Positions 17,275 through 24,732 of a stretch of DNA of 64,000 nucleotides are shown here, piece after piece. A program made the position numbers and the translations under genes. Source of the stretch: Pelagibacterium luteolum (GTDB lineage: Bacteria; Pseudomonadota; Alphaproteobacteria; Rhizobiales; Devosiaceae); contig NZ_FNCS01000008.1 in NCBI RefSeq assembly GCF_900100665.1, positions 87,864 through 151,863 of the forward strand, read 5' to 3'. Within the stretch, counting starts at the first letter, position 1, and every line of letters starts with the position of its first letter. Under the pieces are notes generated by a model. It was given only the letters and a program-made list of their open reading frames with translations. It was not told the DNA's origin and did not search any database.

Positions 17275-17703
17275 ATGACTTTCACCGACGTAACATTGCG
17301 TCCCCACCGCCCCACATGGCCGGCCATGCTCAACGGCATCAAGTGTCGCTGTCCCGCGTGCGGCGAAGGCAAGCTGTTCAGCAAATATCTAAAGGTCGTG
17401 GATACCTGCGACAACTGCGGAACCGACCTTCACCATCACCGCGCAGACGACGCCCCGCCCTATCTTGTGATCACTATCGTGGGGCACATCGCGGTGGGCG
17501 CCGTCTTGCACATGGAGATGGGCTCGACGCCCTGGCACCCCCTCACCTATCTCTGGGTGATGATTCCCTTGATCATCCTGTCGTCGCTCATCCTCCTGCC
17601 GATGACCAAGGGCGCTATCGTCGGACTGCAATGGGCGCGGTATATGCATGGCTTTGATCCGGTGGACAGATACGGCGATATCGAGGACGACGAACGCACG
17701 TGA
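17275..17703 (+). CDS. DUF983 family membrane protein
   Basis: A 142-residue protein with an N-terminal zinc-ribbon-like pair of CxxC motifs (CRCPACGEG and VDTCDNCGTD), followed by two membrane segments (about 65-85 and 95-120). This is the DUF983 arrangement common in alphaproteobacteria. The ATG at 17275 starts two bases after the rnr stop, so the pair is coupled. The function is unknown; the zinc ribbon suggests metal-dependent folding or nucleic-acid contact at the membrane, but this is not proven. Confidence 0.85.
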   Translation: MTFTDVTLRPHRPTWPAMLNGIKCRCPACGEGKLFSKYLKVVDTCDNCGTDLHHHRADDAPPYLVITIVGHIAVGAVLHMEMGSTPWHPLTYLWVMIPLIILSSLILLPMTKGAIVGLQWARYMHGFDPVDRYGDIEDDERT

Positions 17704-17709
17704 GTGCGC

Positions 17710-17737
17710 TTGACTTTTGGCGCGAAATGCATAGTTT
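17710..17737 (+). promoter_or_regulatory. Candidate sigma-70-type promoter for rpmG
   Basis: TTGACT (17710-17715) and TAGTTT (17732-17737) are separated by 16 bp, and lie about 70 bp before the rpmG start in a gap free of coding sequence. Confidence 0.45.
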
Positions 17738-17806
17738 GCGCCCAACTCATTTCCGAGCCGTGCGCACAGACCGTCGCGCGGCCTATTTGTTTCAAAGGCT
17801 ACCGCG

Positions 17807-17974
17807 ATGGCAAAGTCCAACACGATCAAGATCAAGCTGGTTTCGACCGCTGACACCGGCTTCTTTTACGTGACCAAGAAGAACACCCGTACTGCGACCG
17901 AGAAGCTCTCGTTCCGCAAGTATGATCCGGTTGCGCGCAAGCATGTCGAATTCAAGGAAGCCAAGATCAAGTAA
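17807..17974 (+). CDS. rpmG: 50S ribosomal protein L33
   Basis: A 55-residue ribosomal protein. [20 protein letters not shown] and the [19 protein letters not shown] segment match the non-zinc (C-minus) L33 type, lacking the CxxC pairs. It contacts the E-site region of the large subunit. It is transcribed alone from its own apparent promoter and is followed at once by a strong terminator. Confidence 0.97.
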   Translation: MAKSNTIKIKLVSTADTGFFYVTKKNTRTATEKLSFRKYDPVARKHVEFKEAKIK

Positions 17975-17998
17975 TAGGTCTGCTTTCGATGGCATACG

Positions 17999-18028
17999 AA
18001 AAAGCCCCGCTCTTGAGCGGGGCTTTTT
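17999..18028 (+). terminator. Rho-independent terminator of rpmG
   Basis: AAAAAGCCCCGCTC and GAGCGGGGCTTTTT form a near-perfect stem around a two-base TT loop (arms 17999-18012 and 18015-18028) ending in five T. It lies 25 bases after the rpmG stop. Confidence 0.93.
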
Positions 18029-18040
18029 GTTGTTGCAGTG

Positions 18041-18187
18041 AAAAAAGTGGCTGACCCGGGCCGGTTTGTCGAAGAGGCCACTCTTGTCCGAACCGGGCCA
18101 GCCGCCCTACGGAACAGGAGTTGCGGCGGACCTGAAAACCGTAGGGTGTTAGACTGAACGGTGAGGCGATGCCCCGTCCGTTTCAGT
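18041..18187 (-). ncRNA. Candidate three-hairpin small RNA between rpmG and pleD
   Basis: On the minus strand TTGGCT (18222-18217) and TAGATT (18199-18194) are spaced 17 bp and point to a start near 18187. The transcript would fold as three successive hairpins: ACTGAAACGG with CCGTTCAGT (18187-18178/18161-18153); CCCTACGG with CCGTAGGG (18146-18139/18112-18105), nested with CAGG/CCTG; and a long terminator stem combining GGCTG/CAGCC, CCGGTT/AACCGG and AAGAG/CTCTT, followed by TTTTTT (18046-18041). The length would be about 147 nt. It could instead be a structured 3' tail of pleD mRNA. The rest of the 354-bp gap (18200-18328) holds nothing recognised. Confidence 0.45.
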
Positions 18188-18328
18188 TCTTGAAATCTAC
18201 TCCTCAGCCCTGCTCAAGCCAAGCAAATCCGGAGTTTGCACTCTCGGATTCAAAAATCATAATGAAAGATTAACCTTACCTGCACCCGATTCCGCTTGAC
18301 GCGCGGGCCAACCAGGGATGCGACGGCT

Positions 18329-19708
18329 CTAAGCGGCGCGCGCTGAGTCGGCGACGACGCGATTCCGCCCGGCGCGCTTGGCGTGGTAGAGCGCGATATC
18401 GGCCCGCTTGGTCACAGATTCCGGCGTATCGAGTTGATAGGCGTTGAGCGCAATCCCCACGCTGACCGTGATGGCCAGAGGACGATCGGTGCCCACCGCG
18501 AACCCATCGTCCGCCATCGCACTGCGCACGCGCTCTGCGACGTTCTCAGCCTGGCGAAGATCCGTATCGGGCATTACGACGACGAACTCCTCCCCGCCAA
18601 ACCGGCACGCGAGATCGACGCCACGGATATTGCGCTGCAACCGTGCTGCGAATTCCTTGAGTACGGCGTCGCCGACGTCGTGGCCATAAGTGTCGTTGAC
18701 GGGCTTGAAATAGTCGATGTCGAGCAACATGACGGCCATGTCGCGGTCCTGGGTTTTCGCCTTGTTCAGCACCATGGCCAGATGCCGCTCGAAATAACGG
18801 CGGTTGTAAAGCCCAGTCAGCTCGTCAATGACGGCCATCGCCATCGTGGAGTTCAGGCTTTCGCGCAATTCGACGGTGTAGCGTTGACGCCGGATCTGCG
18901 TTTTCACGCGCGCCAGAAGTTCATGGCGCTCGATCGGGCGCATGATGAAATCATTCACCCCGAGATCAAGCGCCCGGACGATTTGAGGCCGATCACGCTC
19001 TTCTGCAACCAGAACGATGGGAACGGAGCGGGTCTGGTCAATGGTGCGAATCTGCGAGCAGACACGCAAGGGATCGAACCCTTCGAGCGCCATCGAGACC
19101 ACAGCGAGTTCGAACTCCCCGCCGGCCATATGCAGTACCGCATCGGCCGGTTCTGTCAGAACCGTGACGCGATGATGATCGCGCAGGTAGGATTCCAGAC
19201 GCTCGGCGCGGCTCCGCTCGGTGTCTATGACAAGGATGCGCCCTTGATCGACCGCGATACCGTATTCGGAGCGCGAGGCGTCCTCGAAAGCAATCTCGTG
19301 GCTGGTGCGCGCGCGTGCGCGCAACTCGTCACTCAGCGACTTGAGCCGGACGAGGCTTTTGACCCGCGCGAGGAGTTGGATGTCGTCGACGGGCTTGGTC
19401 AGGAAATCGTCAGCACCAGACTCGAGTCCCCTCACCCGGTCCGACGGCTGGTCCAGCGCGGTAATCATGACGATCGGGATATGAGACGTAGCAACGTCGT
19501 GCTTGAGAATCTGGCAGCACTCGAACCCGTCCATTTCTGGCATCATGACGTCGAGCAGCACGATGTCGATGTCCTGCGTCCGACATATCTCGATAGCCTG
19601 CGGGCCGGAATAAGCGGTGACGACCTCGAAATATTCGGCAAGAAGCCGCGCTTCGAGAAGCTTCACATTCGTTGGAATGTCGTCAACGATGAGCACTCGT
19701 GCAGTCAC
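18329..19708 (-). CDS. pleD: Response regulator / diguanylate cyclase PleD
   Basis: Makes cyclic di-GMP when phosphorylated; in Caulobacter it controls polar development. The order is REC1 (about 1-120, acceptor Asp53 in VLLDVMMPEMD), a degenerate REC2 adaptor (about 155-275) and GGDEF (about 290-455). The active site is RFGGEEF (GGEEF at 371-375) and the inhibitory site is RGVD at 362-365, five residues before it. Domain order and 459 residues match PleD closely. It lies directly downstream of divK on the same strand, the usual divK-pleD operon. Confidence 0.96.
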   Translation of the reverse strand: MTARVLIVDDIPTNVKLLEARLLAEYFEVVTAYSGPQAIEICRTQDIDIVLLDVMMPEMDGFECCQILKHDVATSHIPIVMITALDQPSDRVRGLESGADDFLTKPVDDIQLLARVKSLVRLKSLSDELRARARTSHEIAFEDASRSEYGIAVDQGRILVIDTERSRAERLESYLRDHHRVTVLTEPADAVLHMAGGEFELAVVSMALEGFDPLRVCSQIRTIDQTRSVPIVLVAEERDRPQIVRALDLGVNDFIMRPIERHELLARVKTQIRRQRYTVELRESLNSTMAMAVIDELTGLYNRRYFERHLAMVLNKAKTQDRDMAVMLLDIDYFKPVNDTYGHDVGDAVLKEFAARLQRNIRGVDLACRFGGEEFVVVMPDTDLRQAENVAERVRSAMADDGFAVGTDRPLAITVSVGIALNAYQLDTPESVTKRADIALYHAKRAGRNRVVADSARAA

Positions 19709-19740
19709 GGCGCGCGTCTCCGCTCCAGGGAAAAATCGGG

Positions 19741-20115
19741 CTACTCGGCCTTGCCAATGTAGCTTTCAATCGTTTCCAAAAAGTGAGGCACGGAGATTGG
19801 TTTGGAGATATAGCCCTCGCAACCGCCTTGGCGGATACGCTCCTCATCGCCTTTCATGGCAAATGCGGTGACCGCAATGACCGGTATTGCGGCGAGGTCA
19901 TCGTCTTCCTTGAGCCACTTGGTCACGACCAGCCCCGAGACTTCGGGCAGCTGAATGTCCATGAGTATCAGATCCGGGTGATGCTCACGCGCGAGATCGA
20001 GCGCTTCCATACCGTTGCGAGTCTGGATTGTGTGGTAGCCGCGCGATTCCAGGAGATCGTGGAAAAGCTTCATATTGAGCTCGTTGTCCTCCACGATCAT
20101 TACGGTCTTGGTCAT
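19741..20115 (-). CDS. divK: Single-domain response regulator DivK
   Basis: A 124-residue stand-alone receiver domain. The acidic pocket is EDNE near 9-12, the phosphoacceptor is Asp53 ([13 protein letters not shown]), the Thr is in [12 protein letters not shown] and the Lys is in GYISKPIS. DivK is phosphorylated by PleC/DivJ-type kinases and controls the CtrA pathway in alphaproteobacteria. The ATG at 20115 with AAGGA upstream was chosen; the open frame extends further but lacks homology. Its overlap with pleD synteny makes the assignment firm. Confidence 0.95.
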   Translation of the reverse strand: MTKTVMIVEDNELNMKLFHDLLESRGYHTIQTRNGMEALDLAREHHPDLILMDIQLPEVSGLVVTKWLKEDDDLAAIPVIAVTAFAMKGDEERIRQGGCEGYISKPISVPHFLETIESYIGKAE

Positions 20116-20215
20116 GGGGTCCTTCGCTCGCACCCTCATCGGGCGCTTTCGATTGTCATCGCAGTGCGGTATCAGCAATGTATTACGAAACCAGAAATAC
20201 GCTGAGTCTGAGGCC

Positions 20216-20491
20216 GTGCGCGAGAGAGTTGAGTCCAGTGAGCTTTTGATGATCGGCGACGCGTGCCTGAATTGGCTCGCGGGCGATGTCGAAGAGCTCG
20301 AACGCTTCATGGCGCTAGCGGGTTATTCCCCGCAGCGCTTGCGCGAATCCGTCGGCACACGCGCCCTCTCGGAAGGTCTTCTCGACTATTTTGCCCGTAA
20401 CGAGCCGCAGCTTCTTGCCATGTGCGCCAACGCCAATCTCGACGTCAGTCGGGTGATGCGCGTCTGGCACGGCCTCAATCCGCAGAGTTGA
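20216..20491 (+). CDS. DUF3572 family protein
   Basis: A small helical protein of 91 residues, with the family pattern of an aromatic-rich first helix ([29 protein letters not shown] split over two helices) followed by [16 protein letters not shown]. The start is uncertain: the GTG at 20216 gives the full family length, and the ATG at 20249 would remove part of helix one. It lies four bases before dinB and is probably cotranscribed with it. The function is unknown. Confidence 0.7.
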   Translation: MRERVESSELLMIGDACLNWLAGDVEELERFMALAGYSPQRLRESVGTRALSEGLLDYFARNEPQLLAMCANANLDVSRVMRVWHGLNPQS

Positions 20492-20495
20492 ACCA

Positions 20496-21824
20496 ATGGC
20501 AGCGAGCGGTTATCTCTGCCGCGATTGCCTGACGCATGCCGAAGCGGCCCGCGGGCCTGAACGTTGCCCGAAATGCGGGTCTCCACGAGTTATCTATCAC
20601 GACGAGCTATTTGCGCTTTCGATCGCCCATATCGACTGCGACGCGTTTTATGCCTCGGTCGAAAAGCGCGACGATCCCACGCTGATCGACAAGCCGCTCA
20701 TCGTGGGCGGCGGACAACGTGGCGTGGTCTCGACCTGCTGCTATATCGCCAGGATGAGCGGTGTGCGGTCTGCCATGCCAATGTTTCAGGCCAAGCGTCT
20801 CTGCCCCGATGCCGTGGTGATCAAGGTCAATATGGCCAAATATGTCGGCGTCAGCCGTCAGATACGCGAGAAGCTTGAAGCGCTGACGCCGCTGGTTCAG
20901 CCCCTGTCGATCGACGAAGCGTTTCTCGATCTTTCCGGCACTGAGAAGGTGCATAAATCGGCGCCGGCGGTGTCATTGGCGCGCCTTGCCAAGGCCGTCG
21001 AGGACGAGATCGGCGTCACGATCTCGATCGGGTTGAGCCATAACAAGTTCTTGGCAAAGATCGCTTCCGAATTGGACAAACCACGCGGGTTTGCCGTGAT
21101 TGGGGTCAAAGAGACGGTAGAGCTGCTGTCGACCAAATCGATCAGCGTCATCTTCGGTGTTGGCAAGGTGATGGCCGAAACCTTGCGCAAAGATGGGCTT
21201 TTGACGATCGGCGATTTGCAGCGGCGCTCGCCGGAGGACCTGATGCGTCGCTATGGCGAGATGGGCGCCCGTCTCGCCAAGCTTTCCCGTGGTGAGGACT
21301 ACCGTCGCGTCTCGCCTGAACGCGAAACCAAGTCAGTGAGCACCGAGACGACCTTCTTTTCGGATCTTGCAGACTTCGAGTCGCTATCCACTGCCCTGCT
21401 GTCACTCAGCGAACGATTGTCCGAGCGGCTCAAAAAGCAGGGGCTGGTTGGAGACACAGTGACGCTGAAGCTCAAGACCGCAGGATCCAAATCGCGCACG
21501 CGCGCTCAGCACATTATGATCCCGACGCAACTGGCGACGACGCTTTATGAAACCGGTGTCCAGCTTTTGGCCCGCGAGGTCGACGGCACGGCCTTTCGGC
21601 TGCTCGGGATCGGTGTTACCGGTCTGGAAGCGGCGGACGGCAACGACCCTGTCGACTTGATCGAACCCGCTATTGCGAGAAAGGCCGCCGCTGAGCGTGC
21701 CATCGACCGCGTCCGTGACCGCTTCGGTCGCGAGGCCGTGGTGCGTGGCAAACTATACCAAAAGCCCAAGACCAAAGAGAACAAGCCGGAGACCAATGAT
21801 GACGATCGAGCAGAAGCTGACTGA
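20496..21824 (+). CDS. dinB: DNA polymerase IV (Y family) with N-terminal zinc ribbon
   Basis: Error-prone translesion polymerase. The catalytic palm motifs are SIAHIDCDAFYASVEKRD and SIDEAFLDLSGT, with YIARMSGVRSAMPM in the fingers; a helix-hairpin-helix thumb and a little-finger domain follow. Residues 1-35 form a zinc-ribbon extension with Cys8, Cys11, Cys24 and Cys27 (CRDC and CPKC) not found in E. coli DinB. At 442 residues it is correspondingly long. The C-terminus is a charged tail and overlaps the next gene by about 26 bases. Confidence 0.94.
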   Translation: MAASGYLCRDCLTHAEAARGPERCPKCGSPRVIYHDELFALSIAHIDCDAFYASVEKRDDPTLIDKPLIVGGGQRGVVSTCCYIARMSGVRSAMPMFQAKRLCPDAVVIKVNMAKYVGVSRQIREKLEALTPLVQPLSIDEAFLDLSGTEKVHKSAPAVSLARLAKAVEDEIGVTISIGLSHNKFLAKIASELDKPRGFAVIGVKETVELLSTKSISVIFGVGKVMAETLRKDGLLTIGDLQRRSPEDLMRRYGEMGARLAKLSRGEDYRRVSPERETKSVSTETTFFSDLADFESLSTALLSLSERLSERLKKQGLVGDTVTLKLKTAGSKSRTRAQHIMIPTQLATTLYETGVQLLAREVDGTAFRLLGIGVTGLEAADGNDPVDLIEPAIARKAAAERAIDRVRDRFGREAVVRGKLYQKPKTKENKPETNDDDRAEAD

Positions 21825-22251
21825 ACTGGGCATCACCCTCCCCACCCCTGCGGCTCCCGCTGCGAGCTATGTTCCAGTCCGCCGGGCGGGCAACATGCTC
21901 TATGTGTCCGGTCAGTTGTCGAGCGGTTCTGAAGGTCTGCTGAAGGGGCGCCTGGGCGATGGTACAGACGTCGCGACTGGACAAAGAGCGGCCGAACTCT
22001 GCGCTATCAACATTCTTGCGCAGGCAAGGACGATCGCCCCTCTCGATACTATTGTGGCAGTCCATAAGCTGACGGTGCTGGTCGCCTCGACGCCGGATTT
22101 TCACGAGCAGCATCTTGTGGCTAACGGCGCATCCGATCTGTTCATAAAAGTGTTGGGTGACGCGGGTAAGCACGCCCGTGCCGCGTTTGGCGTGGCCTCC
22201 CTTCCCCTTGGCGCCGCAGTGGAAATCGACGCCGTTATCGAGATTGAGTAA
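21799..22251 (+). CDS. RidA/YjgF family protein
   Basis: A 150-residue protein of the YjgF/YER057c/UK114 superfamily. NMLYVSGQLSSG, CAINILAQARTIAPLDTIV and ASLPLGAAVEIDAVIEIE match the family core, but it belongs to the divergent branch (the RidA active-site Arg in the RxxVxVxxLP motif is not obvious). RidA proper hydrolyses reactive enamine/imine intermediates; whether this member does so is uncertain. The ATG at 21799 has GGAG seven bases upstream; an adjoining ATG at 21796 is possible. It is followed directly by the phosphodiesterase gene (TAAATG). Confidence 0.85.
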   Translation: MTIEQKLTELGITLPTPAAPAASYVPVRRAGNMLYVSGQLSSGSEGLLKGRLGDGTDVATGQRAAELCAINILAQARTIAPLDTIVAVHKLTVLVASTPDFHEQHLVANGASDLFIKVLGDAGKHARAAFGVASLPLGAAVEIDAVIEIE

Positions 22252-23007
22252 ATGACGACAGTGCCGTTTCTGCGCCCCATTGCCCACCGCGGACTGCACG
22301 ACAAGACCAGTGGCGTGATCGAAAACTCGGCCTCTGCCTTCGAGGCCGCAATTGCCCGGGGTTTTGGCATAGAGTGCGATCTGCAACTCTCGGCTGATGG
22401 GGAAGCTGTCGTTTTCCACGATCCGGTTCTCGACCGCCTCGTGGGCCAGACCGGCGCTATGCGCGATGTCACGGCTGCAGAGATTTGCGCGATGCCTCTG
22501 TTGGGGAGTGCAACGCACGACTGTCCGCAAACCTTCCTGGCCTTTCTGAACCAGATTGCCGGGCGCGCCCCGCTGGTTGTCGAGCTTAAGCATCAGGCCG
22601 ATCCCGAGGAGACTCAGCGGCTCGCGGCGCGGGTGGCGGAATGCATTGCCGGCTATAACGGCGACCTCGTCATCAAGTCCTTCGATCCCAAGATGCTGAT
22701 CGCCGTTCGGAAGGCGAGATATTCAGGTCCGCTCGGCATCATCACCTATGGCTATGATCGTCCAGACTGGTATGGCGACATGCCCGCCAGTCAACGATTT
22801 GTGCTCAGGCATCTCTTGCACTACCCCGTATCGCGCTTCACATTCATATCCTGCGAGCGCACGGCGTTGCCGCTGCCCGCAATCCGCCTGTTTCGCGCGC
22901 TAGGGCAAAAGGTGATGAGTTGGACGATAAAATCGCCAGCCGAAGCCACAAACGCCCGGCACCACGCCGACCAGATCGTCTTTGAAGGATTCGATCCCGA
23001 CCTTTGA
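22252..23007 (+). CDS. Glycerophosphodiester phosphodiesterase family protein
   Basis: A TIM-barrel phosphodiesterase of 251 residues. AHRGLHDKTSGVIENSASAF carries the catalytic His and metal-binding Glu, and IECDLQLSADGEAVVFHDP carries the second metal site and second His. LVVELKHQ and VIKSFDP are also conserved. Members cleave glycerophosphodiesters to glycerol 3-phosphate and an alcohol. There is no signal peptide, so it is cytosolic. It starts at the base after the RidA-like stop and overlaps the next gene. Confidence 0.9.
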   Translation: MTTVPFLRPIAHRGLHDKTSGVIENSASAFEAAIARGFGIECDLQLSADGEAVVFHDPVLDRLVGQTGAMRDVTAAEICAMPLLGSATHDCPQTFLAFLNQIAGRAPLVVELKHQADPEETQRLAARVAECIAGYNGDLVIKSFDPKMLIAVRKARYSGPLGIITYGYDRPDWYGDMPASQRFVLRHLLHYPVSRFTFISCERTALPLPAIRLFRALGQKVMSWTIKSPAEATNARHHADQIVFEGFDPDL

Positions 23008-24158
23008 GTGAATCATCCGAGCTGACCGTTACGGTTCACCCCTCGACCGCATCCATCCCCGCCTCCACCTGGAACAGGCTCGCAGCCGGTGGTAGCGCGC
23101 GCCCGCAGAACCCTTTTCTAGAGCACGCGTTCTTTCTGGCGCTTGAAGAGTCGGGCTCAGCCACGGCTCGGACCGGCTGGCAGCCGCAACACATCGTGGT
23201 GTCCCGCGACGATACGGCGGTGGGGCTGATGCCCCTCTTTCTCAAATCTCACTCGATGGGCGAGTACGTCTTCGACCATGCCTGGGCCGATGCCATTGAA
23301 CGCGCCGGCGGACATTACTATCCCAAGCTGCAATGCTCGGTTCCTTTCACGCCTGCCAGCGCCCCAAAGCTTCTTGCCGCCGATACCCAGACGCAAATCC
23401 TGCTGCTTGAAGCGGCCCAAGCGCTGACCGGCAAGCTCGACGCCTCATCCGTCCACGCCACTTTCGTCACCGAGAACGAGGAAAAGATTGGCGCGGCAAC
23501 GGGCTGGCTTACGCGCTACGACACGCAATTCCATTGGTCCAACGATGGATACGAGAGCTTCGACGCCTTTCTCGACACGCTGCAGTCGCGAAAGAGGAAG
23601 TCCATCAAGCGGGAGCGGCGCGAGGCGCTGATTGACGGGATCACCTGCGAATGGGTGACTGGCAATGATCTGACCGAGAGCCATTGGGACGCGTTCTACG
23701 AGTTTTACATGGACACGGGCGCGCGCAAATGGGGGCGGCCCTACCTCAATCGCGAGTTCTTTTCGCTCATCTCGGAGACAATGTCCGACCGCATCGTCCT
23801 GATGCTGGCCCGCGATGGCGCTCAATACATTGCAGGTGCGCTGAACTTTCTAGGCAGTGATACGCTCTATGGCCGCAATTGGGGCGCCGTGAGAGATGTC
23901 CCATTCCTCCACTTCGAACTTTGCTACTACCAGGCTATCGATTTCGCGATCGCCCATGGCCTAAAGCGCGTTGAAGCTGGAGCACAGGGCCAGCATAAGC
24001 TGGCGCGGGGATATGCACCCGTGACGACCCGCTCGATCCACTATCTCGCCCACCCCGGACTGCGCCGTGCGTTGGCGGAATATCTTGAGGACGAACGCAG
24101 ATACGTCGAACTCCAGAATTCCGAACTGGCCGACTACACGCCCTTTAGAAAGGGTTAG
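23004..24158 (+). CDS. COG3146 GNAT/FemAB-like protein (DUF482)
   Basis: A 384-residue protein of the COG3146 family. Recognisable blocks are NPFLEHAFFLALEESGS near the start, GEYVFDHAWADA, PYYPKLQCSVPFTP-like HYYPKLQCSVPFTPA, and EAGAQGQHKLARGYAP. It has a GNAT-like fold similar to peptidoglycan aminoacyl transferases, but the substrate is unknown. The start is a TTG at 23004 that overlaps the previous stop (TTGA). No membrane segment or signal is seen. Confidence 0.82.
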   Translation: MSESSELTVTVHPSTASIPASTWNRLAAGGSARPQNPFLEHAFFLALEESGSATARTGWQPQHIVVSRDDTAVGLMPLFLKSHSMGEYVFDHAWADAIERAGGHYYPKLQCSVPFTPASAPKLLAADTQTQILLLEAAQALTGKLDASSVHATFVTENEEKIGAATGWLTRYDTQFHWSNDGYESFDAFLDTLQSRKRKSIKRERREALIDGITCEWVTGNDLTESHWDAFYEFYMDTGARKWGRPYLNREFFSLISETMSDRIVLMLARDGAQYIAGALNFLGSDTLYGRNWGAVRDVPFLHFELCYYQAIDFAIAHGLKRVEAGAQGQHKLARGYAPVTTRSIHYLAHPGLRRALAEYLEDERRYVELQNSELADYTPFRKG

Positions 24159-24219
24159 CTGCATTTTGCGTCCCGCTCGTGGTGGGCTATACCTCCGAAC
24201 AACGCAAAAGGAGATGGCG

Positions 24220-24642
24220 ATGACCGCATACGATCCGGACAATATTTTCGGCAAGATCCTGAAAGGCGATATCCCAAGCCATAAGATCTATGAGGACGAC
24301 GATATTTTCGCCTTCATGGATGTCATGCCGCAATCGACCGGACATGCACTGGTGATCCCCAAGACAGGCTCACGCAACATTTTGGATGCCGATCCGCAGG
24401 TTCTCGCTAACCTGATTCAGAAGACCCAGACGATCGCTCGCGCCGTGATGACCGCCATGAACGCCGATGGACTGCGGATCGCCCAGTTCAACGAAGCTCC
24501 GGCTGGCCAGACCGTCTTTCATCTGCATTTCCATATCATCCCCATGTATGACGGCGTGCCGCTGCAGCCGCATACGGGACAGATGGCCGACAATGACCAA
24601 CTCTCGGTGCAGGCGGAAAAGATCCGGGCAGCGCTCGCATAG
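24220..24642 (+). CDS. HIT family nucleotide-binding protein (HinT-like)
   Basis: A 140-residue histidine-triad protein. FGKILKGDIPSHKIYEDD opens the fold, and HLHFHIIPMY holds the HxHxHxx catalytic triad. Family members hydrolyse adenosine phosphoramidates or related nucleotidyl compounds. The ATG at 24220 was chosen because AGGAG stands six bases upstream; the ATG at 24214 abuts it. It ends the plus-strand run before the convergent clpA. Confidence 0.93.
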   Translation: MTAYDPDNIFGKILKGDIPSHKIYEDDDIFAFMDVMPQSTGHALVIPKTGSRNILDADPQVLANLIQKTQTIARAVMTAMNADGLRIAQFNEAPAGQTVFHLHFHIIPMYDGVPLQPHTGQMADNDQLSVQAEKIRAALA

Positions 24643-24684
24643 CCTGTGGGAATTTCGGGGATAACTTCGGGTAAAACGAAATGA

Positions 24685-24713
24685 AAAAGGGCCGATCGAT
24701 GACCGGCCCTTCT
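24685..24713 (-). terminator. Terminator after clpA, also between convergent HIT and clpA
   Basis: AAGGGCCG (24687-24694) and CGGCCCTT (24704-24711) form an 8-bp stem with a 9-base loop. On the minus strand the stem runs into TTTTT, which suits clpA; on the plus strand it is followed only by CTT. Confidence 0.75.
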
Positions 24714-24732
24714 TGCTATTTATCGGATGGTC

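Noticed and set aside
18041..18187. 6S RNA or SRP RNA as identity of the structured region
   Set aside because: 6S is one long hairpin with a central bubble, and SRP RNA has a GGAA-capped single hairpin. Three successive hairpins fit neither.
18383..19762. 459-codon open frame on the plus strand opposite pleD
   Set aside because: Exact antisense of a certain gene; the amino-acid pattern is that of a complementary shadow, with no ribosome-binding site.
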